Assembly: GCF_032854445.1 (NCBI RefSeq)
Contig: NC_088298.1
Location: 2,228,160 to 2,292,159, forward strand
From: Liolophura sinensis
Lineage: Eukaryota > Mollusca > Polyplacophora > Chitonida > Chitonidae
DNA: 64,000 bases
Direction of reading: 5' to 3'
Part shown: piece after piece, positions 11,861-22,895 of the stretch
How positions within the stretch are numbered: the stretch's first letter is position 1
Layout of the letters: each line of letters starts with the position of its first letter
The notes under the pieces: model-generated
The model's database searches: none
The model's input: only the letters and a program-made list of their open reading frames with translations
What the model was told of the DNA's origin: nothing
Program-made: the position numbers and the translations under genes

Positions 11861-13409
11861 AATATGAATTTAAATGTATATACCTACATGTATTATAATC
11901 AAAAGTCATTCGCCAGGTTTTGTGGTATACATGTATGCTCAAAACCAAGAAACAACATGCCTGCTTAACATGTTTTTTGGCCCACTATGAAAATCTGTGC
12001 AATTATGAATTGCACACTTATTCTACTATTGTGCAGTATATATTTCCATCTACAATATACACAATGCTTAATTCATGCTGAAAAAAATGGCCAAAGTTCA
12101 CAACAGAATCGATTCCAACAGTGAATAACTTCTGAGAAATATTTAAGTTACTCTCCTTATGTAGAGGTGTGCAGCCACAGGTCTCCTCAACTGTGGTAGG
12201 TTAGTGCGGTCTGGCCTGGAGAGCATATTAAAATATGCTGACAGTGCACACTCTTTTGTGCACCTGTCAATGTTTGCACTAAGCATTGCCATATGTCACA
12301 TGTCAAGGCATTCATATCAAACTAGGCCAGACTATGTACACATGTACTGAATTTGAAATGTCAATTTGGCTAGACTGGAGATTTTTGGCCAAAAAATTTA
12401 AATTTGCGCACAAAATCTTGAATAGCTCAAATGACTGCCTTTCAGAAAATATCAGATCTACACCATATACAGTGTTTAAAAAAAATTTCTACAAGTTATA
12501 ATTCTACCTACATTACAAATTTTAGGAATTTGAGCAGTAACATATATGCTGCACAAAATCAGATAGAGCCGATTTGGAACCAGACAGAGGCCAGAAGTAC
12601 AAGAGCAAATACACCAAACAAACTTTCTAACACAAAGCTGTAACCATGGTACCTTAAGCTGGATTTGAACTCATGATCTTTACATAATCGATTGCCCAGC
12701 AGAAACAGAAACCATCTAAATCTGACCTGGGATGAGACGGAATCTTTACAATCCCAGATTAGACGCAGCTGAATCAACATGACTAACATAACGCTTATAA
12801 TTGGTATTTTTATTTTTGAGAAATACGTACAAATATCCACATCGTCAAAGTGTGATATATAAGGCCATCCTTGGCAATGTATGTGTATATTCGTAATCCA
12901 ACCAATGCATCAAAATAACACAAAGATTTCGTTGGCCTATCAATTTTATGCTTTATTCATGATTTCCCAACTCAAAGACCCTTGATTTTTGAAATACAAA
13001 GTGGCCCCTCTTGAAGACTAAATATCTGGAAAATATTTCATTCCATATCAAAAAAAATTGCAGTTGGTGTAATTTGTTACTGATGATCATCACTTTTTTC
13101 TAGTTGTCTACAGTCTTTTTATTCAAGATGGAGAAAAACATAAATATGACAGAAAAGTTCAGATGAACAAGTGCAAAAAGTTGATACATGCATTTGTAAA
13201 TCTGATCTTCAATATTTTTTCTCGATTTTTCTTTAAGAAAAAAAATACACCTGACAACAACACCTATGGTGGGTATTTGGGACTACCTCTCGGTATATAT
13301 TGTCTTTGTGCAATAATGTTAGAAATGAGGCTGTGGAACATGTGTAATAAATACATTTCTACTAGAATTTGGTCTTGTCATATTTGATCATATTTATATT
13401 TTTAATATA

Positions 13410-14942
13410 TACTCTCCCAAAAAAGAAACGCAACATCCCCCCCAAAAGATCAATCATAAATTCTTCAAAAAATTGGCGTGATTGAGACATGACAACATGA
13501 TCATATTATAATGTAAATGTACGATAATTGAATTTAAACACCAGATAGTGTCTGTTGGTCACACGTGACTTAAGGGTCGGCCTTTGTGTAACGCTGCGCG
13601 AGGGATTCGTAGAGAAAAACTTAGGACAGTAGCACCTGCGAATCATGCCGTATTTTTAAGCGGATTTAATGGGTATAAAAGACACATAACCGTTCCGTTG
13701 AATTCAGTCACTAAGTTGCTTCTCCAACCTGCCAAGATATGCCAAGACTAGACACCGCTACCCGGAACATCGTCATTGGTCGACTCCTCGCCGGTGAATC
13801 ACAGAATGCAGTCGCTAGACTTTATCATGTTCACCGGAGCACGATTTCCCGGCTCTGGCAACGGTACCAGCAATCCGGTTCAACAGCTGACCGTCAACGT
13901 TATGGCCGACCTATGGTCACAACAGCAGCCCAAGACCGTTACATCCGGTTACTTCATCTCAGAAACCGAACCGTAACAGCAATAAAAACAGCATCAAATG
14001 TCCCAGGTCTCCGACGAATATCGGCACAGACAGTCAGGAACCATCTCCGTGAAAACGGCTTACGTCCCAGACGTCCTTACTTTGGCGTAGTACTGAGACA
14101 ACAGCATCGACGCGCAAGGGTACGATGGTGCAACAGATTAAGGGACTGGAATCTGCGAAATTGGAGGCGAGTCTGGTTCAGCGATGAATCCAGATTCATG
14201 CTGGAGAAAAGAGATGGCCGTACACGCGTCTACAGACGCCGAAATGAGAGGTTCGCAAGGAACTGCGTCCTTGAAGTCGACAATTTCGGTGGAGGAAGTG
14301 TGATGGTGTGGGGTGCCATATCATACGCCCGAAAATCTCAACTGGTGCACATCCCAGGCAACCTTAACGCCGCTCGATACAGAGATGAGGTTTTGATGCC
14401 ACACATGTTGCCCATAATGGACCTTAGTAGGGAAGTTTTTCAGCACGACAACGCTCGGCCGCATACAGCTCGTGCTACGGTTGACTTTCTGGAGAACCAG
14501 AACGTAACAGTGCTGCCCTGGCCGTCCAAATCACCAGATTTGAACCCAATAGAACATTTGTGGGATGACTTGGGAAAACGCTTGCGCAGTCGTCATCCAG
14601 CGCCCCAAACTCAGCAAGAAGTGCTGCAGGCTCTTGACCAAGAATGAAGAAGAATTCCGCAAAACCGTATTCGCCGATTGATCATGTCTATGCCGAGACG
14701 GATTCGCGCTGTGTTACGGGTTAATGGTGGGCATAGCAGATATTGACTTTGCAGTGACGTCATCTGAGTGCTATGGACTTTAATGTGATAAATTTTGACA
14801 CTGTAATTAACTTAAAAGTCTGAACAACCAGTGTGGAAAGTTTCAGTGTGATGTGATGCTTATTTTTGTATTTAAGATGATGTTGAAAAATTCATATTTG
14901 GATAAAACGAATCGGATGTTGCGTTTCTTTTTTGGGAGAATA
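13410..14942 (+). mobile_element. Tc1-type DNA transposon, nearly intact
   Basis: The element is 1533 bp. Its terminal inverted repeats match at 27 of 28 positions (tactctcccaaaaaagaaac at the left; at the right its reverse complement with one difference). It is flanked by TA at 13408-13409 and 14943-14944. Unit B carries the same site with a single TA and no insertion, so it jumped after the segmental duplication. It encodes one transposase on the plus strand. Confidence 0.97.
13739..14647 (+). CDS. Tc1 transposase (DD34E), one late nonsense codon
   Basis: This enzyme would cut and join transposon ends at TA sites. The N-terminal part (about residues 1-110) has the paired helix-turn-helix type DNA-binding region, with HVHRSTISRLWQRY. 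The catalytic triad is visible: Asp in WFSDESRF, Asp in HDNARPHTA, and Glu in SPDLNPIEHLW exactly 34 residues after the second Asp, which defines the Tc1 DD34E class. The glycine-rich box GGGSVMVWGAIS lies between the first two. After residue 302 a TGA stands where relatives carry Trp. The same frame then continues for 32 sense codons (RRIPQNRIRRL...) to a stop at 14744-14746. Only the short C-terminal tail beyond the catalytic core is affected, and no other break is apparent. That fits a recent insertion. Confidence 0.95.
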   Translation: MPRLDTATRNIVIGRLLAGESQNAVARLYHVHRSTISRLWQRYQQSGSTADRQRYGRPMVTTAAQDRYIRLLHLRNRTVTAIKTASNVPGLRRISAQTVRNHLRENGLRPRRPYFGVVLRQQHRRARVRWCNRLRDWNLRNWRRVWFSDESRFMLEKRDGRTRVYRRRNERFARNCVLEVDNFGGGSVMVWGAISYARKSQLVHIPGNLNAARYRDEVLMPHMLPIMDLSREVFQHDNARPHTARATVDFLENQNVTVLPWPSKSPDLNPIEHLWDDLGKRLRSRHPAPQTQQEVLQALDQE

Positions 14943-15559
14943 TATTTATACATATCATCATAATACAGATTAAATGAATATGTTTGGATATCAACAACAA
15001 ATTTACATCCAGATAAATTTATTAGACACGCATCACATCCTTATTTAGAACATTATTATGCAAAAATGATATATACCAAGAGGCCATTCCAAATACCCAC
15101 CATACAAAAATATGATTTTGGCAACATTTTTATGTTTTCTTCTCCTTTTAAATGTGCATGTGTAGATAATTATAACTATGTATATAAATGTATAACTATA
15201 CAGATTTCTTCTTTAAATGTACATGTACAGATATGTATATCTGTATATAAATGTATACATGTAACTATACAGATTTCTTCTTTAAATGTACATGTATAGA
15301 TATGCATAACCATGTATATAAATGTATAACTATGTACATAAATGTATAACTATACAGATACATAATAATGTTTAACAAAGTATGCCTGGCTATAGAGACA
15401 GTGCCTAAATTACACACAGTTGCCTACAGTAAATAATCTAAAATATCACCCAAACAAGTGTAAATTTAAAAGGACAAAAGAATGTCATAAAATATTACTT
15501 CTTGTACTAAAACTTATATTTTTTTATGCTACCTTCCACATTTACATCAAAATACATAA

Positions 15560-15770
15560 TTCTGCTTAAGCCACAATGCTGAAGTAGGGAGGTGTAATTT
15601 GGCACTATATAAGTGTTTGCATGGACAGTTAGAATAACATCCTAATTGAGCTAACTGACAGCAGGCAGTATTTCACCAGTTACAAATGAACATCTGCCAG
15701 ATATGACATTGTCGTGGCTGCTATGGTTTTACTCTCCATGCTGTACTCTTTTATATCTCTAGCCAATCAA
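15560..15770. repeat. Dispersed repeat R1, copy 3 (unit A)
   Basis: Ordered words shared with 330-550: ttaagccacaatgctgaagt, tgcatggacagttagaata, gcagtatttcaccagttaca, ctccatgctgtactctttta. Counterpart at 33218-33420. Confidence 0.6.
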
Positions 15771-17359
15771 AGAAAGAGATAATTAAATAAATAAATAAAT
15801 TCACATCTCAATAACACTCAGAGAATCCAGCAAAATGTGCAACTGACTCATGAACAAATTTTGGGATCATTTATTGCAAATAATAAATACCATAATGAAG
15901 GTCTACAGGCCCTTAGTATAGAGGACTAATGCCTGTACGGCTTTCATGGTGTTGTTGATTTACCAAATGTACCTACCTGTAGCTACATGTTTTTTACCAT
16001 GCCAAAAGTAACTGTTAAACTTGATGGCCAACTTTGCAAACCATGCCTGTAGCAAAATGGACTAAGCCTGTGCACAAATCACCCAGCCCTGTAGCTTAAT
16101 AACATATGCATTGTTGACAACAACCATAACATAGCTAGTCGTGTCTCCTGAGCAAAGTGTTGTGAAAAAATAACTAATTTCATATACTTCATAAAAGTCA
16201 ACTGTCAACCGGTTTTCCTTACCAAGGCTTTGAGAACAGCGCTAGAAAGTGGATGGAGTAAATTTCTTAGTGGGAGTGGCAGTACTATCTGTAAATAGGT
16301 CAATCATATAACTGAGAGGCCCACGTGGGGGTGTTAATGAAGTGTTAAAATGCGTGGCAGGTGGATGGGTGAGGAGGAAGAGACATGTAAAGATTAGCAG
16401 TTAGTGGGAATTTCTGATGATAATGTGGTAGACTGGCTTCTCAGATGTTCAATGTCAAAAGCAGATTTTTCACTGTGATATTATGTCAAATCCACAGCCA
16501 CCCCACATGTCTCCTGTTTATAAAGTATAGCTGCTGGTGAAATACTAAAGTTCAAAATTTACATGCACTTGTAACGTTTATTTGACAAGGCCATGCCATC
16601 ATCAGCATGCGGCGGTGTCATTTTCAGTGCAGTGCCACAGCATCTCTGAGCACTACAGACATGACTGTTATTTTACCTGTCTCTCATTCTGGTCTTTAGG
16701 CAAACCATTAAAGAGCTATTTCAGTGTTAAGACTTGTATCTCAAGGTTAAATGATATAGATCGAGATAGTTGGAATTACTTTTTTACATTCTAAAATAAA
16801 ATCCATTATATTACAGCTGCTCTTTTTAGTTTGTGAGGATAACACATAAACAAAAGTTTTCTGTTGTTCAATTTTGCCTGGTGTGACATCGTGCAAGAAC
16901 ACTTGACATCACCCATCACTGACATATACCCACAAGTGACATCTCCCAAACACGCATGATGTATAACTCCCTTATTCAATGTCATATCTGCCAGATTCAT
17001 AGTCACATAAAGAATATTATCACTACACAATAAGGAAAATTTTACAGAAACTGCCGAGGATTTTGTTTTTGAGGACTCTTCACTTTTAGGGGTTAAATAA
17101 TGTAATTCATCATAGCTCTTTTTGAACCATGGTCCTAGCACTATTCAATATGTCTATCCTTCATATCTGTTTAATGTTTTCGCCTGACCTCCCTTGTGAC
17201 TGAAGTAACACTTCAAACTTAATTCCCATGTCTGGGTTCTTCCCATAAGTAAGCCTTTGATAGGCATGGAAACTCACCTGCAATTTTTGTTTTCTGAAAC
17301 TAAACTATGTACATGCACCTATCTCTCTCTCAGACATTTTACTCACACAAATTCATTAA

Positions 17360-17585
17360 ATTATCTGACTGGTGTTTTAAGCCGTACACAAGAATACTTC
17401 ACTTCTACAACAGCGACCAGCATTATGGTGGGAGGAATTGCCACAACCATCCGCAGGTTACTGGCAAACCCTCCCACATACGGCCAGAGAAGAAGCCACC
17501 ATGGGCTGGAATTGAACTCCCAGTGACCAAATTGGTGAGAGGGTCCTGGGTGTGCTAACGCCCTCAGCCATGAAGCCCCCTTCCC
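17360..17585 (-). mobile_element. SINE-1, nearly full length (unit A)
   Basis: Tail-first on the plus strand: gactggtgttttaagccgta, agcgaccagcattatggtgg, caaccatccgcaggttactg, ccacatacggccagagaaga, ggctggaattgaactcccag and a head with ctaacgccctcagccatgaa. Lies in DNAJC22 intron 1. Counterpart at 34673-34898. Confidence 0.85.
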
Positions 17586-18281
17586 CTGCCTCACACAAAT
17601 TATAGTTAGATGGTGCAATTAAATTAAACATGTAGAGACGTTGAATGGCCTACTTTTGGCAGCTATACTGGAGTACTGTGGCAACACTAGTCCATGCAAA
17701 CAGGTCTAAAATATGGCTGACTGGCTTTTGTTCTGTAATACTGTTATGTGACACCCCTCGTTGAGATATATCTTCAACAATTTCTGACATTTGCCTGAAA
17801 TTGTTGGCAACTCACTTCCATGTTTAATTTTCACAGAACTAATTACATGTTGATCTACATCTTATCACAAGTGACATATCTCACCTATGGCCGTGCCGAA
17901 GGGTCCTATCAGCAGCAGTATATCACTGAGGACGGAGTTGCCGTATAACAGCTCGACAGGTATGGCGTACTGCAGAACGTACCCTAGTCTGAATCCAAAC
18001 ATTATCTCGCCACAGAATCGAGCCGTACTCCACTGGGGACGCACTCTAAATCTCTCCTCATTCTTAGCAAGTTCTACCGTATCGTACGACTGGTTGGCTA
18101 GACTCACATAGTACGGGATGTTGAAAATGTCTCTGAGCCAGCCGATGCCAAAAAACCCACCCCAAGTCGCCCACCATACGAAGGCTTGCCGGTCCCGGCC
18201 CAAGTACAAATGGTGCAGCCCAAATGCACCGCCAATCAGCCACAAGAAATAGGCGATGCCAACGTCTTTGTCTCCGTCCAT

Positions 18282-18707
18282 CCTCACTACCGTCCTAGTT
18301 CTAACTGCTGATGAATGCCAGGTGTCTACTTTACCGCATAATAACCTGACTAGGTAACATCTAAGTCAGCAGTGTTGACGCGAATTGTGAAACAGAAAGT
18401 CGTGCTGCATGGGCATGCGTCTGGGTGAATGTTTTTTTTTTTTTGTCTCTCTTTCAGGATGTCAATAAATCATAAAGCAATGCCCGTTTTAGGTGTTAAC
18501 AACTTTTACTGAAAAAAAAAGAAAAAAAAAGAAAATGTTTTCAACTTGCAGGACTTTGAAACAGGGGAATCCCCAAGTGTTTAATTTTTACCCAGAATGC
18601 AGCGGTTTGTTTATAGTTACTGCCGCGCACATGTTTCCGAGTTCCGCGTGAAATGGACAGATTCTGACAGCTAATTAAGAAAGTTATGATCTGTTCCTTC
18701 AAGTAAC
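18282..18707. promoter_or_regulatory. Divergent DNAJC22/RJL promoter region, unit A copy
   Basis: Lies between the two divergent ATGs. It lacks about 105 bp present in unit B (35722-35826), including the cacgcatgcgcac NRF1-like word. The A copy ends in a truncated RJL exon, so it can no longer serve a full RJL gene. Confidence 0.5.
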
Positions 18708-18761
18708 ATGGATCGTGAGCCCGGCCATCTCACTAAGAACCCTCATGATGCAAAAATCTAG
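18708..18761 (+). pseudogene. RJL exon 1 fragment at the duplication junction
   Basis: The first 15 codons of the RJL gene (MDREPGHLTKNPHDA) are repeated here. After the breakpoint the frame reads Lys-Ile-stop from filler sequence, so only a 17-codon chimeric frame remains and no donor follows. It duplicates 36123-36167, where the gene continues normally. Confidence 0.9.
18753..18761. other. Duplication junction filler
   Basis: Nine bases (aaaatctag) that match neither the right end of the unit (catgatgca followed by gtgg at 36168) nor the left flank of unit A (ctccta before 3146). Short filler at a breakpoint is typical of end-joining repair. Confidence 0.75.
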
Positions 18762-18819
18762 CGCAACGGTTGCTATGATCAATATAGGCCTATACTTCCT
18801 TGTACGGATGCATGTGTGT

Positions 18820-18960
<141 letters not shown>

Positions 18961-19395
18961 GCGCAAAGGGCCGAGCGGTTTTTTTTAGTCTTCAAAAATG
19001 GATTACTGCGATAAAATTATGATTTACCCGAGGAATTTCTACTTTAATAATTAAAAGTTCTCTTAGTCCTTAAAGGCGAAAATGAAAAGTAGTGTTTCAG
19101 TTAAAGTTCAACAAAAATACAACATGTTAAGACTAAATGTGCCTGCAGCCGAAGACAGCCGCGTGATCCTGGTCGATCCCAGTTGTTAGAAAGTGTATTA
19201 GATAACACTGGTATTAAGTCACATTTTATATTTAAAGTTCCACCCAAATTCAGCAGCCAATGCAGTTCCCTAAAGTCAAAGTATCCAGCAGCAGTTTTCG
19301 TTCATATTTATTATACTGGTACACAATTGTGTTCAGGCTAGGTAGAAACTTGAAGCCTTAGGCTTAAAGTTTAATCTGGTATTAAGTCTTAACCA

Positions 19396-19545
19396 GAAGG
19401 TCTGCCAGCAACCTGCGGATGGTCGTGGGTTTTCCCCGGGCTCTGCCCGGTTTCCACCCACCACAATGCTGGCCGCCGTCGTATAAGTGAAATATTCTTG
19501 AGTACGGCGTAAAACACCAATCAAAAAAAAAAAAAAAAAAAAAAA
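19396..19545 (+). mobile_element. SINE-1 insertion private to unit B
   Basis: A 5'-truncated SINE-1 from aaggtctgccagcaacctgc to tacggcgtaaaacaccaatc with a pure A tail of about 24. At the same point unit A has ttttgaacaat between ttaaccag and cgggccctgg. The insertion therefore replaced about 11 bp and happened after the duplication. No clean target duplication is visible. Confidence 0.85.
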
Positions 19546-19671
19546 ACGGGCCCTGGTGTTCTAGGTTGTAATGGAAATGGGTCATGGGTTTATCCATTTG
19601 GAATTATCCACTTGGGATTATCCACCGTTGCATTGTAATGAACATCACTGCACTTTTCTAACATAAGTCTG

Positions 19672-19858
19672 CTTAAACGATGGTGTGAGGGGTGGATAAG
19701 TTGTCTACTGTTAAGCATTTACATCAACAGTTAGAGTAAACCCATAACTCATGCCGTGTTTCACCAGTTTCGTCTGGCCTTTGACCAACTGTCACATTGT
19801 TGTCGCTGCTCTTTTTTATTCTGTGGGGTGAAATCTTTTATATTTCAGGGTTTACATG
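19672..19858. repeat. Dispersed repeat R1, copy 2 (unit B)
   Basis: Paralogous copy of 3885-4075 with only a few substitutions, carried along by the segmental duplication. Followed by an interrupted CT repeat. Confidence 0.6.
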
Positions 19859-20636
19859 CAATCTCTCTCTCTCCCTCTCTCTCTCTCATGATCTTACCAT
19901 GTTTCATTACATATGTATTGGAAACCACATTCAGCCTTGAGAAAATTTGGATTGTCCTTCGCTGTCCATCAGACAAACTTTCTTTTTTTTTTTTTTGCCT
20001 TTTTCAAAGTGTTGGCGACGTAGCGTATATGTGTATTGGTAGCATTACATAAACAGTGTTGGAGATTTGTTTCAAGTGTAGATGTACCTTTATAATTCTT
20101 CTGGAGGTGAGGACTTGGGAGGAGTTGTTTTAGCCACAAAAGGTAAGTGGAATATCTTACGATGTTGTCTGTGTATTGTGGATACTGTTAGGTAGTTGTG
20201 TTAAGGGTTCTGGTGCACATGTACCCCAATCTTTAAGGTCCTACATGCCGCCGTTCCAAAATGGCAGCAAAATCCGGTATAGCTTTGAAAAACTCCATGA
20301 TTTCTCCTTAAAATGAGCTTCTCTTTCGGCCGCTAGGATACACGAGGCGTGGGTTCAAACTCGGTCTTGGACAGGGAGATTGTAGCTTCCCCTGCTTTTA
20401 CTGCTCGTGGGGCCTTCATGGCAATGAACGGCGACGAAGGTCATGTAGGCGGTCTCAAATGAGCCATTTCTTCATACATTCACCGTGCACAAAAAGTCGT
20501 GTCACATTACACTGTACTGAGAAAATGTGGGTGTTGCGCAACATGATCAAACCGGACCTGCCCCAGAAAGGGTCGGCTAACAGTGGCTCGTATAACACAT
20601 GTTTTTGATTTTTTGTTATAGAGGTTAAATTCCTAC

Positions 20637-20812
20637 CTTCCTGGTAGTGAGTGGGAAGGTCCGCCAGAAACCTACCGATGGTCATGGGTTTGTTTCGAGC
20701 TCTACCTGGTTTAATGTAATCCCTGCTTGGTTTTCTCCCACCATAATACTGCATGGACCCTGTCGTATAAGTGAAATATTCTTGAGAACGGCGTAAAACA
20801 CCAATCAAAGAA
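20637..20812 (+). mobile_element. SINE-1, head-truncated (unit B)
   Basis: Counterpart of 4862-5018 that keeps the end of the element (cttgagaacggcgtaaaaca then ccaatcaaagaaag). Confidence 0.85.
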
Positions 20813-21747
20813 AGAAAGGAAGAAATATAGCTGATATATGTATAAATACTCGAATACACCTACCAGCGACAGCTGCGAATGAAGGTGTCGCTTTTATTTG
20901 ACGAAATCGTCAAATATCCTGCTACGACACACTGCATCGTGTTTCTTGTTTATCTCCCTGCTGCGCCACTCGAATCAGTGTCACTTGTTTTGAGCTATTC
21001 ATTCCAGATAGGACACGAAGACCTACACAAGCCACTCTGTCTGACCTTCAAGAAATTTGACTTGAAATCTTTTAAAACGGACCATTTTAACAAGGGGTCT
21101 GCATGTAAAACGGCGTCGATTTTTTGCGATTTGCAGCTATTGTGAATTGACGCTTGTTCTTCGCTTTATGTTATTTGGCGGTTTTCTTTACCATTCATTT
21201 ATTCGCACACTTCGCACGCGTCGATTACTTGTCTGACAACTTTACGGGAAAAGTTCAGCACTGATTTTTGGATGACATTTTGTGCATAACTCGGCCATGC
21301 TCCAAGCATCAATGTTTTACATTTTTATGCTGATCTGGACTCAGGAAATTTATTTATTCATTTATTTGGTGTTTTACGCCGTACTCAAGCAAACTTCCCT
21401 TATACGACGGCGGCTAACGTTATTGTGGGAGGAAAGCGGGGATCCTGGGGGTACCCGACAATCGGCAGGTTGCTCAAGTACAACCGAAGAGGAACTCATC
21501 ATGAGCTGGACGAACTCACAGCAACCACATTGGTGAGAGGCTTTGGGTCATTGCGCCTCGCTGACACACTACCCATTTCGGCCAAGGAGGAAACCACCAG
21601 GAAAGTTTTAAACGTATTCTTCTCCAGTGTCGTAGGACCCACAGGCGTGTTTTTCTCTTACGATGTAATGTTTATAGAGAGTGCTGTCCCTTGGTTGGGA
21701 CTCAGCGTGCGACAAAAAATTAAAATGTGTATATGGCAGTACGCAGG
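20788..21747. other. 0.96-kb block present only in unit B
   Basis: Unit A lacks this segment: its sequence passes from gtgaaatat (5018) directly to ttaccatcaacttg, which in unit B resumes at 21748. The block holds the SINE-1 tail, an unrecognised 88-codon open frame at 20879-21145 and another SINE-1 at 21350-21570. Either unit A lost it or unit B gained it. The tail of the SINE being cut in unit A favours loss in A. Confidence 0.7.
21350..21570 (-). mobile_element. SINE-1, nearly full length, in the unit B-only block
   Basis: Tail-first on the plus strand: tttatttggtgttttacgcc, gtactcaagcaaacttccct, acgacggcggctaacgttat, then catgagctggacgaactcac and gcgcctcgctgacacactac near the tRNA-like head. 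Confidence 0.8.
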
Positions 21748-22468
21748 AAGGTTTACCATCAACTTGTTAATTGGCCGTCGTGGTATATACATGTTAGTGA
21801 AATGTTCTTGAGTACGGTTGTAAACTCCTATGAAATAATTCAGAGTTTTGCCGTGTTGCCATAGTTGCTCTGAACCAATCACCACCACACCACTTGGATC
21901 AAGTGAATATAGTTCTGGCGGTGAAAACAATTAAGCCAATTTAGCCCAGGTAAGATAAGCCTTGAATAAGATTTTATGCCATCAAACAAATGAAAACTAA
22001 AAGAAAGTCAAACATTTTGTGGAAAAGCTACCAGAACGTGTTTAGCCTATCAGATATGATAGTTTCAGCGGCCCGTAGTATTTGAAACTTGAGGGTAAGA
22101 GTCATCTTTTCGCTCATTTAGCTCCAGGAAGCCAGGATCCTCAAAACTATGGATAAACACAAACAAAACATGCAAAAGAAAGGTGACACATACATGCATG
22201 AGTAAACTGCCCACATCCCCCAAGGCTCTGTCACAACATTGCCCAAGATTTAATTGCTTTGATGTTAGGTTTGGCAAAATTTTGTTCGGCCAAAGATGGC
22301 CACTAACGTCAGAGCGCACTCCATTAAAAAAAAATGATTTACTTGCCGTGGCAGTTCATCACGGCGTTTGGGAAAAACTTTGGCCACCAAATACGTTTCC
22401 ACGGCCTGAAGTTCGCAGACACTTATTTCCTGTATCGTTCAGCACCACCTTGCAGAGCTTCTATGGCA

Positions 22469-22637
22469 ACACTCAAAAATTAATCTGTTAAATGTAACAG
22501 AAAGTCTGTTGTCTGAGGGATGCTAGAATGTATTCTGTTATTACAACAAACTATTGTGTCACATTCAACATAATATGATGTTAGTCTAATTGAATGGTTA
22601 TGTTGAATGAATAGAATATATGTGTTATATTTAACAG
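22469..22637. mobile_element. MITE-1, one end only (unit B)
   Basis: Near-identical counterpart of 5739-5907, so the truncated insertion predates the segmental duplication. Confidence 0.65.
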
Positions 22638-22757
22638 TTGATGTTGAAAGATATCTGCTCTAGGACACGTCTCAGAGCACTCGTGGGCTTACTGTTGATT
22701 GTAACTACACTGGCAACATAGGCAAAAACTTCTATTGCCTTGGTAACTACATTCAAC

Positions 22758-22895
22758 TCTGCCTCCTGGCGGACGGTCAAGGTTTCCTCCAGGACACTGC
22801 CCGGTTTCCTACCACCATAATGCTTGCCGCCGTCGTATACGTGAAATATTCTTGAGTATGGCGTAAAACTGAAAAACAATCACATAAATAAATAT
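22758..22895 (+). mobile_element. SINE-1, 3' half (unit B)
   Basis: Duplicate of 6028-6160. The insertion is therefore older than the duplication. Confidence 0.8.

Larger units (their letters stand above)
13267..15102. mobile_element. MITE-2 (unit A), split by a Tc1 insertion
   Basis: The ends are inverted repeats of about 70 bp starting tggtgggtattt, with TA immediately outside (13265-13266 and 15103-15104). The uninterrupted copy in unit B is 32459-32759 (301 bp). Here a 1533-bp Tc1 element sits in the middle, a nested insertion. Confidence 0.8.
8679..18281 (-). pseudogene. DNAJC22: Truncated DNAJC22 paralogue (unit A), J domain lost
   Basis: Exon 1 (17885-18281, 397 bp) has the same start, length and donor as the complete gene in unit B and encodes the TM2-type segment with the GLHHLYLGRD motif. 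Exon 2 starts at 9106 with an intact acceptor, but after the codons for YFNAT (about 8823) homology stops inside a ccacccc repeat. The rest of exon 2 and the whole J-domain exon are gone by a deletion of about 2.4 kb. Read through, exon 2 stays open to a stop at 8679, giving a possible 274-residue membrane protein with an unrelated tail and no J domain. Against unit B, exon 1 has 13 nucleotide differences and 7 amino-acid replacements, including Ile to Arg in a hydrophobic segment. That suggests relaxed constraint. Its promoter lost about 105 bp. A pseudogene is most likely, though a short expressed form cannot be excluded. Confidence 0.85.

Noticed and set aside
16806-17141. 111-codon minus-strand frame kept in both units (also 34119-34454)
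   Set aside because: The two copies differ mainly by amino-acid replacements, it lies in DNAJC22 intron 1 without splice borders, and it resembles no family I know.
20879-21145. 88-codon frame as a gene
   Set aside because: No recognisable domain, exon border or paralogue. Kept only as a note on the unit B-only block.
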